The notes: a model not told the origin generated them from the letters alone. A stretch of 64,000 bases of DNA from Streptomyces sp. NRRL S-350 (GCF_000719705.1 NZ_JOHO01000013.1:1-64000), one strand, 5' to 3'; counted from the stretch's first letter, positions 49,311-58,679 are shown. Program-made: numbers and translations.

Positions 49311-51223
49311 CGGGCCGCACCCGCCAGGGTCGCGGTCCTGGTGTCGGTCTGGTCCGGCACCCCGAAGTCGTTCTCTCGCCCGTCAGATCCCGAGACCACG
49401 CCTGCGCAGGCGGCTGCGGTGAGCCGCAGGGCGGTGTCGATCAGGGGGACGTGGCTGAAGGCCTGCGGGAAGTTCCCGACCTGGCGCTTGAGCCGCGGGT
49501 CCCACTCCTCGGCGAGCAGGCCGACGTCGTTGCGCAGCGAGAGCAGCCGGTCGAACAGCTCGCGGGCCTCCTGCACCCGCCCGATCATGGCGAGGTCGTC
49601 GGCGAGCCAGAAGGAGCAGGCGAGGAAGGCGCCCTCGTGGCCGGAGAGGCCGTCGACGTTGTTGCCCTCGTTGTCGTGGGTGGGATAGCGCAGGACGAAG
49701 CCGTCCTCGGTGGACAGTTCGCGCTGGATGGTCTCGATGGTGCCGATCACCCGCTTGTCGTCCGGCGGCAGGAAGCCGACCTGGGGGATGAGCAGCAGGG
49801 ACGCGTCCAGCTCGCGGCCGCCGTAGTACTGGGTGAAGGTGTTGCGCTCCGGGTCGTAGCCCTTCTCGCAGACGTCCCGGTGGATGGTGTCGCGCAGCTC
49901 GCGCCAGCGCTCCAGCGGGCCGTCGGCGGGGGACTGCTCGATCAGCTTGATGGTGCGGTCGACGGCCACCCAGGCCATCACCTTGGAGTGGACGAAGTGG
50001 CGGCGCGGGCCACGGACCTCCCAGATGCCCTCGTCCGGCTCCTGCCAGTGCTGCTCCAGGTACTCGATCAGGCGCAGCTGGAGGTGGTGGGCGTGGTCGT
50101 TGCGGGTCAGTCCGGTCATGTGGGCCAGGTGCAGGGCCTCGACCACCTCGCCGTAGACGTCCAGCTGGAGCTGGCCCGCGGCGCCGTTGCCGACCCGCAC
50201 CGGCTGGGAGCCCTCGTAGCCGGGCAGCCAGTCCAGGGTGGATTCGGTGAGCTCCCGCTGGCCGGTGATGGTGTACATGATCTGCAGGTTCTCGGGGTCG
50301 CCGGCGACGGCGCGCAGCAGCCACTCGCGCCAGGCCTGGGCCTCCTCGCGGTAACCGGTGCGAAGCAGGGAGGACAGGGTGATCGCCGCGTCGCGTAGCC
50401 AGGTGTAGCGGTAGTCCCAGTTGCGTTCGCCGCCGATGTCCTCGGGCAGGGAGGTGGTGGGGGCGGCGACGATGCCGCCGGTGGGGGCGTAGGTGAGCGC
50501 CTTGAGGGTGATCAGGGAGCGGACCACGGCCTCGCGGTAGGGGCCCTGGTAGGTGCACTGGCTGACCCAGTCGGACCAGAAGTGCTCGGTCAGCGCGAGC
50601 GAGTCCTCCGGGTCGGGGACCTCCGGCGAGGCCAGGTGGGAGGGCTGCCAGGTGAGCGCGAAGGTGATCCGCTCACCCGCAGCCACGGCGAAGTCGTGCT
50701 CGGCGGGGTGATCGAGGGTGCTGAAGGCCGGGGTGTCGAGCCAGAGGGAGTCGGGGCCGGCGACCGCGGTGGTGCGCAGCGTGGACTCGGTGGTGGTCTG
50801 GTGCAGCCAGGGGCGGACCCTGCCGTACGCGAAGCGAGCTCGCAGGCTGGAGCGCATCCGGACGCGTCCGGCTATCCCTTCCACGATGCGGATCACTACC
50901 GGGGTGTTCGGCGTGGCGGGCAGCTGGCGCGGCGGCATGAAGTCGATCACCCGTACGGTGCCGTCCTGGGCGTCCCACTCCTGTTCCAGGATCAGCGAGT
51001 CACCGCGGTAGCGGCGCCGGTCGGCACGGGGTGAACTGGCGCTGTCGGAGGCCGGGGTGGGGGAGACCGTCCAGGAGCCGTGGTCGTCGTTTCCGAGCAG
51101 GGCGGCGAAGACTGCGGGGGAGTCGAACTGGGGCAGGCACAGCCAGTTCAGGGCGCCGTCGCGGCGGATCAGGGCGGCGGTGTGCATGTCTCCGATGAGT
51201 GCGTGGTCCTCGATGGGTGCCAT
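49307..51223 (-). CDS. Glycoside hydrolase family 15 protein (trehalase/glucoamylase-like), 638 aa
   Basis: The N-terminal beta-sandwich (about 1-230) starts [20 protein letters not shown], a GH15 hallmark. The (alpha/alpha)6 barrel contains [13 protein letters not shown] (267-279), with the general-acid region further on near [12 protein letters not shown] and the late LAEEWD with the catalytic Glu. In actinobacteria such proteins hydrolyse trehalose or alpha-glucans. No signal peptide is seen, so it is cytosolic. Length matches the family. ATG 51223. Confidence 0.94.
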   Translation of the reverse strand: MAPIEDHALIGDMHTAALIRRDGALNWLCLPQFDSPAVFAALLGNDDHGSWTVSPTPASDSASSPRADRRRYRGDSLILEQEWDAQDGTVRVIDFMPPRQLPATPNTPVVIRIVEGIAGRVRMRSSLRARFAYGRVRPWLHQTTTESTLRTTAVAGPDSLWLDTPAFSTLDHPAEHDFAVAAGERITFALTWQPSHLASPEVPDPEDSLALTEHFWSDWVSQCTYQGPYREAVVRSLITLKALTYAPTGGIVAAPTTSLPEDIGGERNWDYRYTWLRDAAITLSSLLRTGYREEAQAWREWLLRAVAGDPENLQIMYTITGQRELTESTLDWLPGYEGSQPVRVGNGAAGQLQLDVYGEVVEALHLAHMTGLTRNDHAHHLQLRLIEYLEQHWQEPDEGIWEVRGPRRHFVHSKVMAWVAVDRTIKLIEQSPADGPLERWRELRDTIHRDVCEKGYDPERNTFTQYYGGRELDASLLLIPQVGFLPPDDKRVIGTIETIQRELSTEDGFVLRYPTHDNEGNNVDGLSGHEGAFLACSFWLADDLAMIGRVQEARELFDRLLSLRNDVGLLAEEWDPRLKRQVGNFPQAFSHVPLIDTALRLTAAACAGVVSGSDGRENDFGVPDQTDTRTATLAGAAR

Positions 51224-51352
51224 GGGGGTCCGATCTGACGGGTGGGTGGGTGCGCGTGAGGCCGAGACGACTACTGGGGGGGTGGGCCGGGCGAGCCTGG
51301 CCGCAGTGTTGATGTGGCGCTGGGCCGGGCTGGCGGGTTGGCGGCTGGGACG

Positions 51353-51763
51353 TCAGGCCGCTCGGGCGGAAGCCGGTGTCATGGACTTGGCCAGACGGGC
51401 CAGTTGCTCACCCATCACGCCCAGGGGAGCTTCGCCGGTCCCGGCCAGGGCCAGCAGCGAGCCGTCGCCCGCGATCATCAGGAGCAGCAGGGAGCCGTCC
51501 TTGTACACCGACACGTTGTGGTCCAGGGCCGGTGGCGCGGTCGGTGCCAGACCCGGGGCGCAGCCGCGGGCGCAGGAGACCAGACCGGTCACGGCGGCGG
51601 CGAGGCCGTCGATCACGTCGGCGGGGCGCTCGGGCCAGTGGGCGAGGACAAGTCCGTCGGGGCTGACCTGCAGGGCGGTGGTGGCGCTGGGGATGCCGGT
51701 GAGGAGGTCGGCCAGCTGCTGGGGCGCGAGGGCCTGGACGGCGGACTGCGAGAAGAGGGACAC
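51353..51763 (-). CDS. Roadblock/LC7 (CvnB-like) protein, 136 aa
   Basis: The pattern LLTGIPSATTALQVSPDGLV, then the AAAVTGLVSCARG helix, a VYKDGSLLLLMIAGDGSLL strand pair and LGVMGEQLARLAKSM matches the roadblock/LC7 family. In Streptomyces conservons CvnB partners the sensor-like CvnA and the GTPase CvnD. Here only the CvnA-like gene is present, 13 bases upstream; CvnC and CvnD are missing. GTG 51763. Confidence 0.88.
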   Translation of the reverse strand: MSLFSQSAVQALAPQQLADLLTGIPSATTALQVSPDGLVLAHWPERPADVIDGLAAAVTGLVSCARGCAPGLAPTAPPALDHNVSVYKDGSLLLLMIAGDGSLLALAGTGEAPLGVMGEQLARLAKSMTPASARAA

Positions 51764-51776
51764 GGAATGTCGACTT

Positions 51777-52748
51777 TCAGGAAGCGAAGGTGGGGGTGGG
51801 CGGCGTACCGGGTTCGGCTGCTGACACGGGCGACGGCTGTTGGACGGCGGCCGCGGGCAGGTGGAGGCGGGCGTGCGTGCCGATCCCCGGAACGGAGTCG
51901 AGTTCGGCTCGGAAGCCGCCTGCGGCGCAGGCCAGTGCGACGGTCCGCAGTCCGAGCGGCCGGTTGCTGGTCGGTGTGGGGAGCGGTGGGCGGTGCCGCA
52001 GCAGGGCGAGGGCCTGCGCAAGGGTGAGGTCGTCCATCCCGGGGCCGGGATCGGTGATGGTTACCGCGGCGGCGCCCTGCGCGGTGCGTTCGACTGTCAT
52101 CGTTGCCGCCCCGTCGACTTGGGCCGCAGCGCGCACGGCGTTGTCCAGGAGCTCGGCGATCGCCGCGAGTAGTGGCTCGACCACCGCGCCCGGCACAGCG
52201 AGGGCAGCGTCGCTCGGGCCGATGTGGACGCGCTGGTAGTGGGCGATCGCGCACTGGGCGCCTCGCGCGACCTCCAGGAGCGGGACCGCATTGGCGCGGC
52301 CTCGGGGCCAGGGGGCGCCGGCCAGCGCCCTGGCGCGCCGGGCGGCCCGCAGCGCCATGGCGTTGGTGTGGTCGATCGCCACCACGTCCTCGAGCTGTTC
52401 GGGGTCGGTGACGGTGGCGTGCCGCTGGTCGAGGCGCCGGCGTTGTTCGGTCAGGACGGCGTGCAGTGGCTTGATGCTGGCCAGCAGGTCCTGTCGGGCG
52501 TCGTCCTGCGCGCGGTGGAGCAGGCTCGCGATCTGCCAGGCGGCTTGCTGTACCTCCGGTGGAGCGTCTGGGGGCAGAGGCATTCCCGTGCACACCGCGC
52601 GGGCGATCCCTGGGAGGACCGTGCGGACGAACTCCTCAACGGTGGGGGCGGGCCTGGTTCGGGTCCTCGTTGCCACGTTGTCGAGAACGGCAGGGACTCC
52701 CAGTACGGCATTACCGCACGCTTGCGGGGCGGGTAACCGCCGGACCAT
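51777..52748 (-). CDS. CvnA-like histidine-kinase ATPase protein, 323 aa
   Basis: The C-terminal ATPase domain shows the N box ELLDNAVRAAAQ (199-210), the G1 box TDPGPGMDD (232-240) and a G2-like PLGLRTVALACAAGG. The N-terminal half is helical with no membrane segments and no obvious phosphorylatable His, so it is shorter than typical CvnA proteins (which have sensors and are often 500 aa or more). It is coupled with the roadblock gene as a minimal conservon. AAGAGG precedes ATG 52748. Confidence 0.85.
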   Translation of the reverse strand: MVRRLPAPQACGNAVLGVPAVLDNVATRTRTRPAPTVEEFVRTVLPGIARAVCTGMPLPPDAPPEVQQAAWQIASLLHRAQDDARQDLLASIKPLHAVLTEQRRRLDQRHATVTDPEQLEDVVAIDHTNAMALRAARRARALAGAPWPRGRANAVPLLEVARGAQCAIAHYQRVHIGPSDAALAVPGAVVEPLLAAIAELLDNAVRAAAQVDGAATMTVERTAQGAAAVTITDPGPGMDDLTLAQALALLRHRPPLPTPTSNRPLGLRTVALACAAGGFRAELDSVPGIGTHARLHLPAAAVQQPSPVSAAEPGTPPTPTFAS

Positions 52749-53322
52749 GGCTCTTCTTCCTCTCTCGACTCCTGGAGACGCCAGGCGGTGTTCCGCTGCC
52801 GTCGTGTCCTGGGCGCCGCCGACCGGCCGGGCGCAGTGCACCGGGGGTTCCGGCCGGTCGGCGGCGAGATGCCGCGATCGGGCCCCGAACGGGACCTTCG
52901 CGGCGGTACGGTGGGGCTTCGGCTCCCGGGGGAACGCGCAACGACGAGGGCGCGGACCACCCCGGGGGCTGCCCGGGCTTTCCGGCTGCTGGTCAGGGCC
53001 AACGGTTGCGGCCCTGACCAGCCCGGTGCCGAGGACCGCGGACCCCTCGCCTCAGGTCGCGCGAGTCCGGGGCCGACATTCCGCCGTCCTGGCACCTCAC
53101 CGGCCTCGTCACTTCCTCACCGAGGCCGGGCCGGGGGAGAGACACCCGCGTGGGGCGGCGCTCCCGGAGTGCGCGGTGAGCCTGGCGCCCCGAGAATCCG
53201 GCGCTGCTCTGCCGCGTCCCCGCCGAAGCGGCGGGGGTGGCCCGGCGGCCGGCCGGGTAGTGCGCAACCGGCCGCCGGGCTTTTGAGGGCGGGCCACCGG
53301 CGCAGTGGTGGACCCGCCCGCT
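52749..53322. other. Gene-poor interval with hairpin
   Basis: No credible coding frame is seen in these 574 bases. A strong hairpin at 53240-53280 ends in TTTT on the plus strand, which hints at an unrecognised rightward transcript. Confidence 0.5.
53240..53280 (+). terminator. Hairpin terminator
   Basis: A perfect 13-bp stem (53240-53252 with 53268-53280) has a 15-nt loop and is followed by TTTT (53281-53284). No gene is seen upstream on the plus strand. Confidence 0.65.
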
Positions 53323-53625
53323 CTAGGGGCCGATCGGCGGTTCTACCCGCTGCGGCCGTGATATCAGCCATCGGCGGCGAACCGGCGGCCCCTGCTGTCC
53401 GATGACGTGCCGCACCAATCCCGTGACCAGGCCTCGGAGAGCCGCAGTACTGGGCCGGGCGTGAACGGTCACCCGCTCGTCCTTGGGCTCCGCGGCCGCC
53501 ATCAGCTTCTGGTTGACGGTCTGGTTCGCTCGGCGGCGCCAAGCCTGCACGGTGTGCTGGGCTCGGTACGGCGAGCGCCACATCCTGGGGTGCGGGGTGT
53601 AAGCCGCCGCGAGTCGAAGGCTCAC
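53323..53625 (-). CDS. Small basic protein, 100 aa
   Basis: The start GTG 53625 overlaps the stop of the RsbW-like gene (GTGA), which is the main support. The protein is very basic (many Arg, few acids) with a Trp-Arg-Arg-Arg-Ala-Asn helix near residue 30, and has no membrane segment. No family is known. It could bind nucleic acid. Confidence 0.6.
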   Translation of the reverse strand: MSLRLAAAYTPHPRMWRSPYRAQHTVQAWRRRANQTVNQKLMAAAEPKDERVTVHARPSTAALRGLVTGLVRHVIGQQGPPVRRRWLISRPQRVEPPIGP

Positions 53626-54224
53626 GCCGCCGCCCCGTCATCACCGATGACGCCCCGTCGGCGTGTCCCTATCGTGCCGATCCTCGGCGCCGGACGCGCA
53701 TCCTTGACCCGGCGATAGGCGTCCAGGACCGCGATGCGCTGCGCCGCCTGCTGTTCCGTGGAAGTCAGGGAAACCGAGTCGATCGCCTCGTCGTCCGGGT
53801 GGCCCTGGGTGAGGGAGAGAGCGACTTCGAACCAGGTTGTCTTCTCGTCCGCCAGCGCCTCGTAGCCGAAGCTGACGGCGTACAGGTTGATCAGCAGCAG
53901 CCCCCGGCCGGTCGTGGAGTCCGGACCGGCCTCGCGCGCTTTCGGCAGCGCGTCGGCCGCGGGGTCGGTCACGGAGATCCGCAGGCGGCCGGTGTCGCTT
54001 CGGAGCTCCGCCTTGACCTTGAGCTTGGCGTCCCGGGCCGTGGTTTCGCCGCCGAACCCGTGCTCGATCGCGTTGGTCAGCAGCTCCGACAGGAGGAGCT
54101 TCACTGTGTCTGCCTCTTCCTCCTCGAGGTGGAGGCCGGCACGGTGCAGCTCCAGCACGATCTTGCGCCGGGCTTCCCCAACTGCCTTGTGGCATACCGC
54201 AGTTGTTAAACCTACCGTGAGCAT
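53622..54224 (-). CDS. RsbW-like anti-sigma/ATP-binding protein, 200 aa
   Basis: The GHKL ATPase pattern of RsbW-type serine kinases is present: LLLSELLTNAIEHG (about 43-57, N box), ISVTDPA (G1) and GRGLLLINLYAVSFGY (G2). The C-terminal 50 residues extend past the usual domain. In Streptomyces there are dozens of these proteins, many without a sigma factor partner. GGAGG precedes ATG 54224. It lies near an XRE/DUF397 cassette, a common arrangement. Confidence 0.88.
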   Translation of the reverse strand: MLTVGLTTAVCHKAVGEARRKIVLELHRAGLHLEEEEADTVKLLLSELLTNAIEHGFGGETTARDAKLKVKAELRSDTGRLRISVTDPAADALPKAREAGPDSTTGRGLLLINLYAVSFGYEALADEKTTWFEVALSLTQGHPDDEAIDSVSLTSTEQQAAQRIAVLDAYRRVKDARPAPRIGTIGTRRRGVIGDDGAAA

Positions 54225-54690
54225 GACATTCCTCCGGTGCCAGTACAGGGTGTATCCGGGGAAGCGGCCGTGACGGTCGCGTTGAAGCAGGACCGGCGGC
54301 CCAGAGGTCGCCGAGTGGTGTTGACTTCGCGCCAGGGCGCCACGGCACGCCATGGCACAGCCGAGCAGCGATGGGCAGTTCACGCTCGCTCGCGGGTTCC
54401 ATCGCTGGACCTTTAGACGCGACACCACTGCGGGTGTCGCCTTGGCCAGGTAGAAGCCCCAGCGTGCAGGCGTTCAGGCGCAGCACAGCTCAAAGTGGGC
54501 CGCGACAGCCAGGGTTGACTGCCCGTCATCGACCGCACCTATAGCGTGCTCCTTCTCGCGCCAGGTGGCAAGCTTGCCGCCATAATCGGCAAGAGATGCA
54601 CTGACGTTCTATCGACTGCCGCACCCAGGAGGTGCGAAACTGCACCCGGACGCTCGCTCAGCGCACCCAGAAAGGGACGGAATTCGCACG
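54225..54690. other. Divergent intergenic region
   Basis: These 466 bases separate the leftward RsbW-like gene from the rightward XRE gene. A small hairpin (54419-54440, 8-bp stem) lies inside. Promoters for both genes must be here, but I cannot fix them. Confidence 0.5.
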
Positions 54691-55566
54691 ATGCCCAACC
54701 AACGCGCTGCACCCACCGTCCGCCGTCGCCGCCTCGCCCGCGCACTTCGCACCTACCGTGCCAAGGCCGGACTGAGCGGCGAGCAGCTGGCGGAGCGGTT
54801 GGGACCCAAGTGGACCGGCCCGAAGATCTCCCGGATCGAGCACGCGAACGGCGCCATCACGGCCCTCGAGGTGAACGACTGGCTGAAGGCTTGCGGAGTC
54901 TCCGATCCGGACACCATCACAGCCTTGGAGGATGTGGCACGGAACGCCGGCAAGTCCGGGTGGTGGAGCAACTACGGAACCACAGCCGTCCCGCAGCACC
55001 TCGAGGATCTGATCTACGCCGAGGGGGAAGCGGAGTCGATCCGCAGCTACCACCCGAACGTCATCCCCGGCTGGCTCCAGACGGCTGCGTACGCCAAGGA
55101 GATCACCGCCGCGACCGCGTTCGGCATCCCTCCGGAGAACCACCCCGCGATCGTCGATCTCCGGATGCGCCGACAGGCGATTCTCACGCAGCCCGGCGGG
55201 CCGAAGTGGCGCTTCGTCCTACACGAAGCCCTGCTGATGCAGCGGTTCGTCTCACACCCGAACCTGATGGTGGACCAGCTCCGTCGGTTGCTGGACGTTG
55301 GCGACCTTCCCAATGTCGGGATCCAGATCATGCCCCTGACCGCCGGACCCCATCCCGGCGCTGGCGGGACCTTCACCGTGTTCCACTTCCCTCGGCCATG
55401 GCTGCCGATTGCTACGACCGAAGACCGCCAGGCCACGCGATACTTCGAGGGAGATGAGGTCGCTCGTGACTACGACGAAGCGCTCGACCGCATCCTCGCC
55501 GCAGCACTCCCCGTCGATGCATCGCGGGAGACGATCAAGAAACACATGGAAGGACACGCATCATGA
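54691..55566 (+). CDS. XRE-family regulator with DUF5753 domain, 291 aa
   Basis: The N-terminal HTH (LARALRTYRAKAGLSGEQLA then KISRIEHANGAIT, about residues 13-60) is of the Xre type. Residues about 100-285 are the DUF5753 domain (IPGWLQTAAYA, VLHEALLMQRF, IQIMPL and TVFHFP motifs). Such proteins are typically followed by DUF397 genes, as here, and several control development or antibiotic genes. AAAGGGA precedes ATG 54691. The stop overlaps the next start by four bases. Confidence 0.95.
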   Translation: MPNQRAAPTVRRRRLARALRTYRAKAGLSGEQLAERLGPKWTGPKISRIEHANGAITALEVNDWLKACGVSDPDTITALEDVARNAGKSGWWSNYGTTAVPQHLEDLIYAEGEAESIRSYHPNVIPGWLQTAAYAKEITAATAFGIPPENHPAIVDLRMRRQAILTQPGGPKWRFVLHEALLMQRFVSHPNLMVDQLRRLLDVGDLPNVGIQIMPLTAGPHPGAGGTFTVFHFPRPWLPIATTEDRQATRYFEGDEVARDYDEALDRILAAALPVDASRETIKKHMEGHAS

Positions 55567-55820
55567 GCAACACCCCCGAACCCGACACGGCCGTCGAGGG
55601 CCCGGCCAAGGACGAGCTGTACGCGCTCGACGCGTCCGGCCTGAAGCGCCGTACCTCCTCATTCAGCCAGAACAACGGCAACTGCGTCGAAGTTGCCTCC
55701 TTCCCCGAGGGCGGCCGTGTGCTGACCGACTCCAAGCGCCCGGACCGGAACGACCTGCGGTTCACCCCAGCTGAGTGGAAGGCATTCATCGCCGGCGTCA
55801 AGGCTGGCGAGTTCGACTGA
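55563..55820 (+). CDS. DUF397-family small protein, 85 aa
   Basis: The DUF397 pattern is present but diverged: SSFSQNNGNCVEVASFPEGG, then DSKRPDRNDLRFTPAEWKAF. It is coupled to the XRE gene by an ATGA overlap. In characterised cases the DUF397 protein antagonises its XRE partner. It is followed by a second DUF397 gene. Confidence 0.93.
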   Translation: MSNTPEPDTAVEGPAKDELYALDASGLKRRTSSFSQNNGNCVEVASFPEGGRVLTDSKRPDRNDLRFTPAEWKAFIAGVKAGEFD

Positions 55821-55860
55821 CTTGAGCCGGATGCGGCCTCCCGCGCCTGAAAGGCATGCC

Positions 55861-56106
55861 ATGGACACTTCTCTGGACCAAAGCGCCGACGAGAACGTCG
55901 TCTGGCACAAGTCGAGCTACAGCGGCAGTCAGAACAGCAACTGCTGCGAGGTCGGCCGCCCGGTCAGCGCCGAGCACGGCGCTGTCGCAGTGCGGGATAC
56001 CAAGGACCGCGCAGGCGGAACCCTCCACTTCTCTCCCGAGAGCTGGAGCGCCTTCCTCAGCGACATTCAGGCCGGCGACCCGCGACTGACCGGCGACGTG
56101 CTCTAA
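55861..56106 (+). CDS. DUF397-family small protein, 81 aa
   Basis: The canonical motif WHKSSYSGSQNSNCCEV is followed by VAVRDTKDRAGGTLHFSPES. ATG 55861 is preceded by AAAGG. It lies 40 bases after the first DUF397 gene and is closer to the family consensus than that one. A hairpin follows. Confidence 0.93.
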   Translation: MDTSLDQSADENVVWHKSSYSGSQNSNCCEVGRPVSAEHGAVAVRDTKDRAGGTLHFSPESWSAFLSDIQAGDPRLTGDVL

Positions 56107-56124
56107 CCGCTCAGCAGCACGCAA

Positions 56125-56163
56125 TGTGGGGACCTTGACGCAACTACCGCCGAGGTCCCCACA
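56125..56163 (+). terminator. Hairpin terminator after the XRE/DUF397 unit
   Basis: An 11-bp perfect stem (56125-56135 with 56153-56163) has a 17-nt loop, 19 bases after the last stop. Confidence 0.65.
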
Positions 56164-56294
56164 CATCCTGCCACCAGCCGGATCTGACAACGGCGCCCGC
56201 GACGACGCCGGAAGATCACGGCGGGCATGATCAGTGTCCCCCGACTCCGGGCGGAGAGAAAAGACCTCCCACGATCGCCGCGCTGCCACCGTGC

Positions 56295-56684
56295 CTACGA
56301 GTCGTCGTCGCCCTGCAGGCGCCGCAACCACTCGGCCGAGTCGGTCTCGTGCATCCGGCGCCCGGTGATCTCGCTCAGCAGCTGGGTGTTTCCCGTCTCC
56401 ATCGCCATCGTCATGGCGCTGCCGCGCAGGGCGTGGGCGACGTCCAGCAACTGCTCTTTGCTGTAGTCCTCCAACCGCCAGCCGAGATCACCCATCCGCT
56501 CTACCAGCAACCGCAGCGCGCCGGCCACCACCACCGACTGTCGAGCCAGCGCCGTCAGCTCGGCGTCCCGTTCGAACATCGCAACCAGCCTCCCAGTCCG
56601 CTGTACCTCCAGCTTGCCCCCGCGGCGGAGCGGTCGCGGCCCCGGGTGCCGCTTGACTACCGTCGCGAGGTCGCCGGACGCCAC
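56295..56684 (-). CDS. Unknown helical protein, 129 aa
   Basis: The protein is soluble and helical, with LRRGGKLEVQRTGRLVAMFE then several amphipathic helices and an acidic C-terminus (Gly-Asp-Asp-Asp-Ser). There is no HTH or membrane segment. GTG 56684 starts it; it lies 56 bases after the stop of the next upstream gene and may share its transcript. Family unknown. Confidence 0.7.
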   Translation of the reverse strand: MASGDLATVVKRHPGPRPLRRGGKLEVQRTGRLVAMFERDAELTALARQSVVVAGALRLLVERMGDLGWRLEDYSKEQLLDVAHALRGSAMTMAMETGNTQLLSEITGRRMHETDSAEWLRRLQGDDDS

Positions 56685-56740
56685 AGGTCAACCTGCACAA
56701 GATGCCGTGTTGGCGGCCCTGTCCGAGCCCGTGCTGGTGC

Positions 56741-57712
56741 TCACCGCGCTCCCTCCTCGACCAACTCCATGACGGCGCCGAACAGAACGTCGCGGCGCAG
56801 TGCGTTGTTGAAGTCGAACACCGTCTGACCGGGGGTGAGGTTGATGGTGTAAGCGGGGGCGGTGATGAAGTGGACGGTGCCCGTGGTGCGGGCGGCGGCG
56901 ATCCAGCCCGGGGTGCCTGGGTCTGCCGGCTCGGGGAGGGTGTAGAGGTCGCCCCACAGTTGGTGCTGGATGCGGACGATGCGGCCGCCCCGAGTGACGA
57001 TGCGCCAGCCAGGGGTCGGCTGCGGGTCGCGGGGGTTGTAGGTGGGCAGGCCGTCGGTGAGGCGGTCGGCGCGGAAGCCGAGGTCGCCGTGGGGGTGAGG
57101 GTCGCCTGGCTGGAGGTAGAACAGGGCCTGCGGCTGGTCGCTCCGGGTGATGGGCCAGGCGTACCAGTCCTCCTGGCGCGGCTTTCGGCGCGCGGGGCGC
57201 GGGAGGAGATCGGCGGGGTCGACGGGCATGCGGCGGCGGTGGCGTTCCGCCGTCAACTGCGACCAGGACCAGCAGCGGGCCGGGGCGCAGGCGGGGTGGG
57301 TGAACACCGGCATGCTGGCCTCGGCCTCCTCGCTCCCCTGGGTGACGGCGCGCAGGACGAGACCGATGTTCACCACCGGGCTGCCGTGCACGGTCTTGTC
57401 GCACAGCATGCAGGTGACCTCGGGCCCGCTGGTGGCGACCATCTGGCTGAGCATCCTGGCGCCTTCGATGCCGTGGAGGATGGTGACGGCGGCGGCCACG
57501 GGGGTCCGCACCCTGCCGCTGCTCTGCTCGTCGGCCATAGCGGCGGCGACGGTGAAGCCGATGTGGTCGTGGTCCTCGCCGGAGTCGGGAGTGCTGGCCT
57601 GGGCGCGGTGCCGGGCCCGGACCTTCTTCAGCGCGTCCTGGTACGAGGTGCCGGGGTGCTGCTGCTGCCAGCGGCGGGCGGCGTCGCGCTCGGCCTGGTT
57701 GGGCTGGGACAT
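56741..57712 (-). CDS. Unknown protein with shared N-terminal motif, 323 aa
   Basis: The N-terminus (AERDAARRWQQQHPGTSYQD followed by ALKKVRARH) matches the short motif seen at 9898, 13615 and 35044. A Cys-Met-Leu-Cys pair with nearby His and Cys (about 100-155) may bind zinc. The C-terminal half is beta-rich with YAWPITRSDQPQALFYLQPG and TNLTPG-like strands. No family is known. ATG 57712 is given. Confidence 0.75.
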   Translation of the reverse strand: MSQPNQAERDAARRWQQQHPGTSYQDALKKVRARHRAQASTPDSGEDHDHIGFTVAAAMADEQSSGRVRTPVAAAVTILHGIEGARMLSQMVATSGPEVTCMLCDKTVHGSPVVNIGLVLRAVTQGSEEAEASMPVFTHPACAPARCWSWSQLTAERHRRRMPVDPADLLPRPARRKPRQEDWYAWPITRSDQPQALFYLQPGDPHPHGDLGFRADRLTDGLPTYNPRDPQPTPGWRIVTRGGRIVRIQHQLWGDLYTLPEPADPGTPGWIAAARTTGTVHFITAPAYTINLTPGQTVFDFNNALRRDVLFGAVMELVEEGAR

Positions 57713-58065
57713 GGGGCTCTGCCCTTCACAGCGTGCCGCTGTCCCGTGATCCGGGCACGCCGAGGATGCTGGGCGAACCTGGTGGACCATCAACCGAGTT
57801 GCTGCCGAGCGCCGCTAGGCGGCTTCGGGCCGTCGTGGTCAGTCCGGTCACGGGCCGGACGACTAGGCCAGGGTCGTCCGCAGCAGGGCGACCAGGCCAG
57901 GGTACCGACCGGCCCGCAGCGGCGCGACGGATTCTCGTCCACTGCCCGAGGCCAGCCGACCCGACGGGATCGGTCCACGCGAGCACCTGGTGGCCCAGCG
58001 CGCCCTGCGTGACGTCGAAGGCCCGTACGGCTGGTGGTGCCGGGCGGTCCAGGACGTTCCTCGGG
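57713..58065. other. Gene-poor interval
   Basis: In these 353 bases I see no convincing gene, repeat or terminator. Confidence 0.45.
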
Positions 58066-58404
58066 TCAGGAAGCCTTCGGCGCGCGGATCCCGGTGATCG
58101 TCACAACCGGGGGCCGGGTCGAGGGGCTGACCATGTAGGTGACCGCCAAGGTGCCGATCAGCGCGACTCGGTCGTCTTCGCCGTCCGGGGTCCGTGCGAG
58201 GGACAGGCCGCCGAAGGGATCACCAGCAACATCATCGAGGCCGGCCAGCAGTTCGCCGAGCACTGTCCCGGCCAGCAGGGCATGCAGTGCCTCCCGGCTG
58301 AGGACGCTGGGGATACCAGCCAGCCGCTCGGCACCGTCCAACGTGCGCAGCTGCTCGCGGACCGCGTCGGTGAGCACGACCTTGTAGCGGCGGCCGGCAG
58401 TCAC
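58066..58404 (-). CDS. ParE/RelE-like toxin candidate, 112 aa
   Basis: The opening RRYKVVLTDAVREQLRTLDG resembles the first strand and helix of ParE/RelE-type toxins, and the C-terminal GTLAVTYMVSPSTRPPVVTI could be the last beta hairpin. An insertion in the middle makes it longer than usual. The start GTG 58404 overlaps the stop of a 92-aa gene (GTGA), an arrangement typical of antitoxin then toxin. Assignment is tentative. Confidence 0.6.
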   Translation of the reverse strand: MTAGRRYKVVLTDAVREQLRTLDGAERLAGIPSVLSREALHALLAGTVLGELLAGLDDVAGDPFGGLSLARTPDGEDDRVALIGTLAVTYMVSPSTRPPVVTITGIRAPKAS

Positions 58405-58679
58405 CAGGCAGCCAGCGCGGCAAAGACCTCGCCCAGCTCGTGCACGGGGGCACTGCCCGTCCGCACCGCGGCCGCTGCGGCGTCTATGTCGGCGTCGGTG
58501 GCGGTCTGCGCGACTGCCGCCCACTGCCCGACCAGAGTGAACAGATCAGCAGGGTCAGCTTCGTCCAGAGCCGTCTGGAACGCCTGGCGCAGTTCGGCAG
58601 GCAGGGCGCGGCGGACCGCGCCGACCGTGCGCGGCCGGTCAATGGGCCCCAGTGGGTAGTCGTGCGCCTGCGCTGTCAT
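58401..58679 (-). CDS. Antitoxin candidate, 92 aa
   Basis: A small acidic Ala/Asp-rich helical protein encoded directly upstream of, and coupled to, the ParE/RelE-like gene. No DNA-binding motif is obvious. GGGAGGG precedes ATG 58679. Its size, acidity and position suggest the antitoxin of a type II pair, but it fits no named antitoxin family I know. Confidence 0.6.
   Translation of the reverse strand: MTAQAHDYPLGPIDRPRTVGAVRRALPAELRQAFQTALDEADPADLFTLVGQWAAVAQTATDADIDAAAAAVRTGSAPVHELGEVFAALAAW

Noticed and set aside
52652..52660. A ninth GGTTCGGGT loop sequence
   Set aside because: It lies inside the CvnA-like gene and has no flanking stem.
54419..54440. An 8-bp-stem hairpin upstream of the RsbW-like gene
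   Set aside because: It is short and isolated; no regulatory role can be argued.
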